A stretch of 12,099 nucleotides of DNA from Zoogloeaceae bacterium. Its GTDB lineage: Bacteria; Pseudomonadota; Gammaproteobacteria; Burkholderiales; Rhodocyclaceae. The position numbers and the translations under genes are program-made. The stretch is from positions 1-12,099 of the forward strand of contig JAIRLE010000167.1 in assembly GCA_031259605.1 (NCBI GenBank), written 5' to 3'. Position 1 is the first letter of the stretch. Each line of letters begins with the position of its first letter. This document shows positions 6,889 through 12,099 of the stretch, one piece after another. The notes beneath the pieces were generated by a model. It saw nothing but the letters and a program-made list of their open reading frames with translations, searched no databases and had not been told where the DNA came from.

Positions 6889-7770
6889 ATGTTGCTGGGT
6901 GTCCGTCTTTCCCAATTTGTTCAGGCGCATTCCCTGGGTCTGGCGTTTACGCTGTCCTTTTTTGCCCATGCGCTCCCCATTGGGCAGAGTTATTTCTTTC
7001 CGCAGGGCGAACCCAAGAAACAGGTGCGGGATCGCGGGCTGGAAGTCATCCTGGTCAACAGCAAGAGCGCCAGCGCGCCCAATGCCAAGGAGGTTCAGGC
7101 GCTGGCGCAGACGAATCTGGAGGGCGGCGGCAATACCGACAAAAACCGGCGCGTCGCCACGCCCCTGCCCTCCAACCGGCAGACACAGACCGGCGATCAG
7201 CTCGAGCAGATGCGGCGGCGGGTAGACGCGCTGGAAGCGCAAAGGCGCGAACTCACCGCCACGACCAGCAGTCTCAAGACCCGGCGGCGGGAAAAGGATG
7301 TGCTGGAGCCGCAGTCCGCCCCGCCTGCCGCTGGTCAGTATCTACTGGAATCCGCCCGCGCCATGGCGCGTCTGGAAGGCGAGATCGCCAGGAATACCGA
7401 CGCCTACAACAAGCGCCCGCGCAAGGCCTTCATCGGCGCGCGTACGCAGGAATACCGTTTTGCCCAATATATCGAGAACTGGCGGCAGAAAGTGGAACGC
7501 TGGGGGGCGCTCAATTACCCGGAAGCGGCGCGCGGCAAACTCTACGGCGCGCTGGTGCTCACCGTCACCCTGGACAAGAACGGCGACATTCTGGAGATCA
7601 ACATCGACCGCCCCTCGCCCCACAAGATCCTCAATGACGCCGCATACCGCATCGTCAAGGACGCCGGTCCCTACGCCCCTTTTCCGCCCGCCATCGCCCG
7701 CGATACCGACCAGGTGGTCATCACCCGCACCTGGACCTTCACCAGAGGCGACAGCATCGAGACCAGATGA
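6889..7770 (+). CDS. TonB-family energy transducer protein
   Basis: The 293-residue protein has a TonB-like layout: one hydrophobic segment near the start (about 15-37, SLGLAFTLSFFAHALPIG), a periplasmic spacer, and a C-terminal TonB domain (about 195-290). That domain contains NYPEAARG (209-216), ALVLTVTLDKNGDILEINI (221-239), LNDAAYRIVKDAGPYAPFPP (248-267) and a final ITRTWTFTR strand. Such proteins couple inner-membrane proton motive force to outer-membrane receptors. Instead of the usual Pro-rich spacer the middle is charged, with a probable coiled coil at about 104-137 (DQLEQMRRRVDALEAQRREL). No exbB, exbD or receptor gene is nearby, so its partners are unknown. It starts three bases after the ribonuclease stop with no clear Shine-Dalgarno sequence, suggesting translational coupling. 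Confidence 0.85.
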   Translation: MLLGVRLSQFVQAHSLGLAFTLSFFAHALPIGQSYFFPQGEPKKQVRDRGLEVILVNSKSASAPNAKEVQALAQTNLEGGGNTDKNRRVATPLPSNRQTQTGDQLEQMRRRVDALEAQRRELTATTSSLKTRRREKDVLEPQSAPPAAGQYLLESARAMARLEGEIARNTDAYNKRPRKAFIGARTQEYRFAQYIENWRQKVERWGALNYPEAARGKLYGALVLTVTLDKNGDILEINIDRPSPHKILNDAAYRIVKDAGPYAPFPPAIARDTDQVVITRTWTFTRGDSIETR

Positions 7771-7778
7771 CAGGACGC

Positions 7779-7794
7779 CAGAGGACAGCAGTCC
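7779..7794 (+). repeat. Gene-end short repeat, copy 3
   Basis: CAGAGGAC begins nine bases after the TonB-family stop. GGAC and GTCC in this stretch (7783-7786, 7791-7794) form a small stem. The second block seen at the hscB and mtgA ends (GGTGCCTTGCGC) is absent here. Confidence 0.35.
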
Positions 7795-7800
7795 GCAATC

Positions 7801-7816
7801 TGAACGGAGCCGTTCA
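7801..7816 (+). promoter_or_regulatory. Inverted repeat enclosing the aroE ribosome-binding site
   Basis: TGAACGG-AG-CCGTTCA is a perfect 7-bp inverted repeat. Its centre is the GGAG ribosome-binding site (7806-7809) and its last base is the A of the aroE ATG. In RNA at least six pairs could form, hiding the site; translation coming from upstream or a binding factor could open it. Confidence 0.5.
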
Positions 7817-8718
7817 TGCCAATCACGCGACAACTGATCATTGAATGCGGCGCGCAAAGCGCGCATGGCGAGCTTCCGTCTCCTGATCGCTATGCCGTCT
7901 TCGGCAACCCCGTCGCCCACTCCAAAAGCCCGCGGATTCACGCGGCGTTTGCGCGCGCCACGGGAGAAAACCTTTGTTATGAATCCCGGTTGGCGCCGCT
8001 GGACGGGTTTGTGGAGGCGGTGCGCCAGTTCATCCTGGAAGGCGAAGGATGCGCGAAAGGCGCGAATGTCACCGTGCCTTTCAAGGAAGACGCCTTCCGG
8101 CTGGCGGATGAACTCACGCCGCGCGCCCGCGCCGCCGGGGCGGTCAATACCCTCTGTTTTCACGAAGGCCGCATTTGGGGCGACAACACCGACGGCGCGG
8201 GGCTGGCGCGCGACATTGCCGGAAACCTGGCCTTTTTCGCCGCCGACAGACGAATATTGTTGCTTGGCGCGGGGGGGGCGGCGCGCGGCGTCGTCGAATC
8301 CTTGCTGGCGCTGTCTCCCGCCGCGCTCGTCATTGCCAATCGCGGCACCGACAAGGCAAAGGCTCTGGCGGCGGCCTTTGCCGGAGGCGCGCTTGCGCCT
8401 CGCGGCATGGGCCTTGCCGCGCTTGCCGAAGAACCGGCCTTCGATCTGGTCATCAACGCCACTTCCGCCAGTCTTGCGGGCGAGGCGTTGCCGCTGCCCG
8501 CCGGGATTTTCGCGGCGGGCAGCCTTGCCTACGACCTGATGTACGACAAAGGTGAGACGCCTTTCCTTGCCCAGGCAAGAGAAGACGGGGCGGCCCGGCT
8601 GGCGGACGGTCTGGGGATGCTGGTGGAACAGGCCGCCGAATCTTTTTTCCTCTGGCGCGGCAAGCGCCCTGAAGCCGCCGTGCGCGCGGCGCTCATGCGG
8701 CAATTGCGCGCCACGTGA
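7816..8718 (+). CDS. aroE: Shikimate dehydrogenase AroE
   Basis: The 300-residue protein is AroE, the cytoplasmic NADP-dependent enzyme that reduces 3-dehydroshikimate to shikimate. The shikimate-binding YAVFGNPVAHSKSP (26-39) and NVTVPFKEDA (84-93) motifs are intact, with catalytic Lys90. NTDGAG (124-129) supplies catalytic Asp126. The nucleotide loop GAGGAARG (151-158) and NR (175-176), for the NADP 2'-phosphate, follow. E. coli AroE has 272 residues; here about 24 extra residues precede the family start, and I see no in-frame ATG or GTG closer to it. The GGAG six bases before ATG 7816 supports the longer form. A G8 run (8271-8278) lies in the nucleotide-loop codons. The end overlaps the mtgA start. 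Confidence 0.95.
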   Translation: MPITRQLIIECGAQSAHGELPSPDRYAVFGNPVAHSKSPRIHAAFARATGENLCYESRLAPLDGFVEAVRQFILEGEGCAKGANVTVPFKEDAFRLADELTPRARAAGAVNTLCFHEGRIWGDNTDGAGLARDIAGNLAFFAADRRILLLGAGGAARGVVESLLALSPAALVIANRGTDKAKALAAAFAGGALAPRGMGLAALAEEPAFDLVINATSASLAGEALPLPAGIFAAGSLAYDLMYDKGETPFLAQAREDGAARLADGLGMLVEQAAESFFLWRGKRPEAAVRAALMRQLRAT

Positions 8719-9464
8719 AAAAGAAGATGTCCGCCGCCCCGCGTGGTTTTCCGGCGCGTGTCTTTTCGTGGGCGAAGCGGGGTCTTTGTCTCGCCATCTG
8801 CGTCTTTCTGCTCGTCCAGTTCTGGTTTTTCGCCTGGATACTCTGGTGGAAATGGACGCCGCCGACGGAAACCCGTTTCATGCGCTTGCGCCTCGCTGAA
8901 CTGCGCCAGCAAGACCCGGAGGCAAGTCTGCGCCATCAATGGGTGGATTACGCACGAATTTCCCGGCATCTGAAACGCGCCGTCATTGTCGCCGAGGACG
9001 CCCGTTTCGTCGATCACGACGGCTTCGACTGGGCGGGAATCCAGGCCGCCATCGAGAAAAACCGAGAAAAGGGGCGCTTTGTCGCGGGCGGTTCCACGCT
9101 TACGCAACAGTTGGCGAAAAATCTTTTTTTGAGTCCACGCCGCTCCCTGCTGCGCAAGGGGCAGGAAGCCCTGATCACCTTGATGCTCGAAGCCCTGTGG
9201 GATAAACAGCGCATTTTCGAGGTCTACCTCAACGTTATCGAATGGGGTAACGGCGTGTTTGGCGCGGAAGCCGCCGCCCGCCATTATTACCAGACCGGCG
9301 CCGCCAGCCTTTCCTCCTGGCAGGCCGCCCGCCTCGCCGCCATGACGCCGAATCCCCGCTATTACGACGCCCGCCGCAAAACCGCCTACCTCACTTACAG
9401 AACTGCCTCCATCCACGCCCAGATGCCCGCCGCGCGCCTGCCGGTCCGGAGGGCAGAGGACTGA
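8715..9464 (+). CDS. mtgA: Monofunctional peptidoglycan glycosyltransferase MtgA
   Basis: The 249-residue protein is a GT51-family monofunctional transglycosylase that polymerises lipid II into glycan strands at the inner membrane. A single N-terminal membrane segment lies at about 23-45. The catalytic motif VAEDARFVDHDGFDW places the first glutamate at 94. GGSTLTQQLAKNLFL (125-139) and RKGQEALITLMLEALWDKQRIFEVYLN (147-173) with second glutamate 159 are both present, and EWGNGVFGAEAAARHYY (176-192) follows. No transpeptidase domain is attached. The start is GTG 8715, overlapping the aroE stop as GTGA; an in-frame ATG at 8727 is an alternative. The coupling to aroE matches an arrangement I associate with Betaproteobacteria. 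The last codons carry the CAGAGGAC repeat. Confidence 0.95.
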   Translation: MKKKMSAAPRGFPARVFSWAKRGLCLAICVFLLVQFWFFAWILWWKWTPPTETRFMRLRLAELRQQDPEASLRHQWVDYARISRHLKRAVIVAEDARFVDHDGFDWAGIQAAIEKNREKGRFVAGGSTLTQQLAKNLFLSPRRSLLRKGQEALITLMLEALWDKQRIFEVYLNVIEWGNGVFGAEAAARHYYQTGAASLSSWQAARLAAMTPNPRYYDARRKTAYLTYRTASIHAQMPAARLPVRRAED

Positions 9465-9492
9465 GGACGGAAGACCGGGCGGTGCCTTGCGC
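9441..9492 (+). repeat. Gene-end short repeat, copy 4, with hairpin
   Basis: CAGAGGAC (9454-9461) spans the end of mtgA and GGTGCCTTGCGC (9481-9492) follows the stop; both are shared with the hscB end. CCGGTC (9441-9446) and GACCGG (9473-9478) can close a hairpin around the stop codon. Confidence 0.45.
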
Positions 9493-9540
9493 CTTTGAAA
9501 CCGGGGATCAAAACGGCGCCGATCATGCCGGATGCGCCGC

Positions 9541-9577
9541 AACAGACCGCAGGCCGCGCAACGCGCTGTCTTCTGTT
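9541..9577. terminator. Hairpin between convergent genes, possible shared terminator
   Basis: AACAGA (9541-9546) pairs with TCTGTT (9572-9577). Inside, CAG pairs with CTG and CGCG with CGCG around a CAA loop, 13 bp in all with one 3x3 internal loop and a 2-base bulge. It lies between the convergent mtgA and autotransporter stops. There is no T-run on either strand. Confidence 0.35.
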
Positions 9578-9591
9578 CTCGGCTCCCGCAA

Positions 9592-12087
9592 TCAGAATCG
9601 GTAATTTGCCCGGATGCTTCCCGTCACCCCTTCGCGTTTGCCTGCGTAGCCCTGGATGCCGGCATCCAGCGTCAGGGCTTTCAAGGCGGTTGGATTCACG
9701 GTGAAGCCCGCTTCCACGATACCGGTGTCGCCTTGCAGTTTGGGCGTCGGCAGGCTGTAGCCGTAGACGCTGGCTTTGGCCTTGCCGTCGTATTCGTGTT
9801 CCCAGGCGAGGCCGACGTAGGGGTTTATGCGCTCGTTGAGCGTCCAGTCGAGGCGGGCGCCCAGTTGCGTGCGGTGGGAATTGACCGCGTGGAATTTTAC
9901 CGGCTCACCGGTGGTGAGCGTCACCGTGTCCGAGCCTTGCCGGGTCCACAGGTATTGCGCGTAGAGTTCCAGGGATGAGCGTTCGTCCAGCGTCCTGAGA
10001 TGTCCCAGGCGGGCGTGCAGGCCGGCGTAGGGCGAACGGCTCCTGTAGGCCGCGCGGCGGCCGTGCTGGTCGACCAGGTCGCGGGCGTTGAAATCCAGTT
10101 TTACCCGTCCGGCGCGCAGCGAGGCTTCCGCATGCCAGCGGCCGTTCTCCGTCTCCGGCCATTGCAGGCGCAGGAGCGCGCCGCCGCCTGTGTAATGGGT
10201 GTCGCCGCCGCCGTGCACCGTGGCGGCGTTGGCGAAGTTGTTGCGGGTGTTGTAGTCGCCCCTGCCGTGCTCGATGAATCCGCCCAGGTGGAATTCCCCG
10301 GCCTGCATCGGGCGCGCGACGGCCATGCCCGCGATCAGGGCATGACCCTTGACGCTCACATGCGAGCCGGTGTTGTGGCGCAGGTTGCCGCCGCTTGCGG
10401 CGGCGAAGAGATGTTGTCCGGCGCGGACGGTTTCCGGCCACAGCCGGGCGAGGAAATCCGCGCCCTGATTCATCAGGGCGCTGCCGGCGAGAACCCCCTC
10501 GGGGAGGGCTTCGGTCTGCGGGTTGATGGGGCCGCTTTTCAGCTTCGCCCACAAAATGTGGTTTTCGGCGAAGAGATCGAAATCGTAGCGAAAGGCGACG
10601 CCCTGGGTCGCGGTGGCGGCGGCGTTGATGCCGTTGGCGGAAAGGCCGCCGCCATAGGTTTCAGCTTCCGTGGCGTCGATGAGCCGGATGCTGTCGCCGG
10701 GCTTGAGGTGGGGAAGCGGTGGAACGCCGCCTGTCAACAAAAGCGCGATCTTGCCGTTGTCGACCTTGCTTTCCCCAGACTGCGTACGGATCAGGGTCGC
10801 GTCCGGCTGCAGGCTGGCGGGCAGGTGGAAATTGAGATATTCGAAATTGGATACTCCGTTCTCCGCGGTGAGCGTGTCGCGGGTCTTGAGATTCAGGGTG
10901 TTGCCGGTAAAGACGTCACCCCCATCGCCCAAGGTGCCAAATACCCCGCCGACGAAAGAAACGCCGCCCAGGGTGACGATGTTGTGCGTGGCGTTGCATG
11001 GCCCGTGATTACAGACACTGGCGTCTCCGCCGACGATCCAGCCACTGATCATGCCGTCGCTGGCGCCGCTGATATTCACGATGTTGTGGGAGACATTCCC
11101 GCCGCCGCCATAATACTGCCCCGATCCGCCAGTGACCTGCAAGATCTTGCCGCCCCGGATGTCTACGACATTTCCCGTGACGTCGACATCGAACGTGACG
11201 CCATTTGCGCCCAAGTATTCTCCGCCAACGATGGACATCGGCATACTGGCGTCATCCATGCCTTCGATGATTACCTCGTTATTCCGGACAGTCGCGCCGG
11301 GAAGCGCCTTGTCGAGCAACCCCCCGTAGACCAATGCCGCATTGAGAAACTTGCCTCCCCGGATGGTTACGGTATTTTCCCAGACGCCTTCCGCGGGAAA
11401 AGCATTGCCTTCGCCCAGGTATCCGCCGTAAATGTTTGTTTGTCCATACAAGTAATACGCAGGAGGCCCAAACGTGCCGCCCTCGATGAGCACGGAATTT
11501 CCGGCAATGACGCCCATGTTCATCCCATCGTAGGAATAGGCGACGGCCCTCCCGCCGACAAGGTAAAAAAAGCCCATGAAAATGCCGTCGTGGATTTCCA
11601 GATGGTTGTTCAGCACATCGCGGGTATCCGGAGCGCCACTCTTGCCGTAGAGTTGTCCGCCCACGATATATCGTCCAAGGTAGTCCCCCGAATCGGTGAA
11701 ATCGCCGCCGCGCACGATCACGGTATTGTCATGAACGTCGACGCTTTCCCCGTGTCCGCCAAAAACACGCATAAGTTGGCCATTCCGTATCTCCACGAGA
11801 TTGCCATGAACGTCGACGCTGTCGCTCTCTCCGCCCAGAACATACTCCGGATCGGCGGCGCCGGGCGTGCCGGGCGCGTAATCCACCGTCACATGGTTGC
11901 CGGAAGCGGACGAGAGGGGCGCCAGTGAATTACTCGCATTCATGACAGGCAAGAAGCGGAGCGGCGGAGTGAATCCGTCATAATGGACATCCTCCGCCCT
12001 CGCCTCGAGTGAGGAAACAAGCGCCGCCAGCAAGGCGGCCTGGAGGCAAACGGCTATTTTGCGGCGGCGAAAGACGAGAGGTTTCAT
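9592..12087 (-). CDS. Autotransporter with repeat-rich passenger
   Basis: This 831-residue protein has a classical type V secretion layout. A signal peptide (FRRRKIAVCLQAALLAALV, predicted cleavage after ARA at 29-31) is followed by a passenger of about 500 residues, a helical linker (about 540-565, NQGADFLARLWPETVRAGQ) and a C-terminal beta-barrel (about 566-831). The barrel ends in SIRANYRF, with the terminal phenylalanine that outer-membrane proteins need for assembly. The passenger (about 83-402) is built of about ten degenerate units of the form (V/F/Y)GG...N-x-V-x-I-x-GG, consistent with a beta-helical stalk. Function is unknown; I see no protease or other catalytic motif, so an adhesin-like surface role is an inference. 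The start is supported by AAGGA seven bases upstream (12095-12099). It is convergent with mtgA and is probably its own transcription unit. Confidence 0.88.
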   Translation of the reverse strand: MKPLVFRRRKIAVCLQAALLAALVSSLEARAEDVHYDGFTPPLRFLPVMNASNSLAPLSSASGNHVTVDYAPGTPGAADPEYVLGGESDSVDVHGNLVEIRNGQLMRVFGGHGESVDVHDNTVIVRGGDFTDSGDYLGRYIVGGQLYGKSGAPDTRDVLNNHLEIHDGIFMGFFYLVGGRAVAYSYDGMNMGVIAGNSVLIEGGTFGPPAYYLYGQTNIYGGYLGEGNAFPAEGVWENTVTIRGGKFLNAALVYGGLLDKALPGATVRNNEVIIEGMDDASMPMSIVGGEYLGANGVTFDVDVTGNVVDIRGGKILQVTGGSGQYYGGGGNVSHNIVNISGASDGMISGWIVGGDASVCNHGPCNATHNIVTLGGVSFVGGVFGTLGDGGDVFTGNTLNLKTRDTLTAENGVSNFEYLNFHLPASLQPDATLIRTQSGESKVDNGKIALLLTGGVPPLPHLKPGDSIRLIDATEAETYGGGLSANGINAAATATQGVAFRYDFDLFAENHILWAKLKSGPINPQTEALPEGVLAGSALMNQGADFLARLWPETVRAGQHLFAAASGGNLRHNTGSHVSVKGHALIAGMAVARPMQAGEFHLGGFIEHGRGDYNTRNNFANAATVHGGGDTHYTGGGALLRLQWPETENGRWHAEASLRAGRVKLDFNARDLVDQHGRRAAYRSRSPYAGLHARLGHLRTLDERSSLELYAQYLWTRQGSDTVTLTTGEPVKFHAVNSHRTQLGARLDWTLNERINPYVGLAWEHEYDGKAKASVYGYSLPTPKLQGDTGIVEAGFTVNPTALKALTLDAGIQGYAGKREGVTGSIRANYRF
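11730..11820 (-). repeat. Direct repeat within autotransporter passenger
   Basis: The 16-base CATGAACGTCGACGCT occurs at 11730-11745 and again at 11805-11820, 75 bases apart and in frame. It encodes the SVDVH(D/G)N stretch of two adjacent passenger units (residues 90-96 and 115-121), suggesting a fairly recent duplication of one 25-residue unit. Confidence 0.65.
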
Positions 12088-12099
12088 GACGCAATCCTT

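Noticed and set aside
7342..8703. Minus-strand open frame of 453 codons across the TonB-family gene and aroE
   Set aside because: It overlaps two well-supported genes and shows Arg/Gly-rich shadow composition with no motif.
10000..11928. Plus-strand open frame of 642 codons opposite the autotransporter gene
   Set aside because: It is antisense to a gene with signal peptide, repeats and barrel end, and its translation has no recognisable domain. GC-rich codon use leaves such frames open by chance.

Overview
The window looks like chromosome of a GC-rich betaproteobacterium (my judgement, moderate confidence). The reasons are the divergent smpB / ratA-rnfH pair, an RNase II-type gene followed by a TonB-family gene, and an aroE-mtgA pair with overlapping ends, an arrangement I associate with Betaproteobacteria. 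Most genes are G+C-rich with C/G in third positions. No rRNA, tRNA or CRISPR array was recognised.

Layout. (1) 115-687 encodes the co-chaperone HscB, but no recognisable iscA end lies before it and no hscA follows. Instead 690-1970 is a gene-poor scar. It holds a GC-rich tail with a hairpin, an AT-rich island without a credible ORF (about 831-1160), a run of tandem hairpins (1168-1302), a decayed C-terminal piece of an IS481-type transposase (1317-1592), and about 375 bases of unassigned sequence. (2) 1968-2749 on the minus strand carries rnfH (ratB) and ratA, overlapping by 4 nt and divergent from smpB (2802-3254). (3) 3487-7770 on the plus strand is a tight run: uppP (lipid carrier recycling), a YqiA-like esterase, an RNase II-family exoribonuclease and a TonB-family energy transducer. 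(4) 7816-9464 is aroE-mtgA, joining aromatic precursor synthesis and a peptidoglycan glycosyltransferase. (5) 9592-12087 on the minus strand, convergent with mtgA, is an 831-residue autotransporter with a signal peptide, a repeat-rich passenger and a C-terminal beta-barrel.

Most of the window is conserved housekeeping: Fe-S assembly, trans-translation, RNA turnover and cell-envelope synthesis. The accessory parts are the 690-1970 scar and the autotransporter. I do not see a complete undescribed system. The observations most worth checking are the hairpin cluster next to the transposase relic, a short element (CAGAGGAC) that occurs four times and always at a plus-strand gene end, a probable leaderless start for the exoribonuclease gene, the aroE ribosome-binding site buried in a perfect inverted repeat, and the approximately ten-repeat autotransporter passenger with a single cysteine pair.
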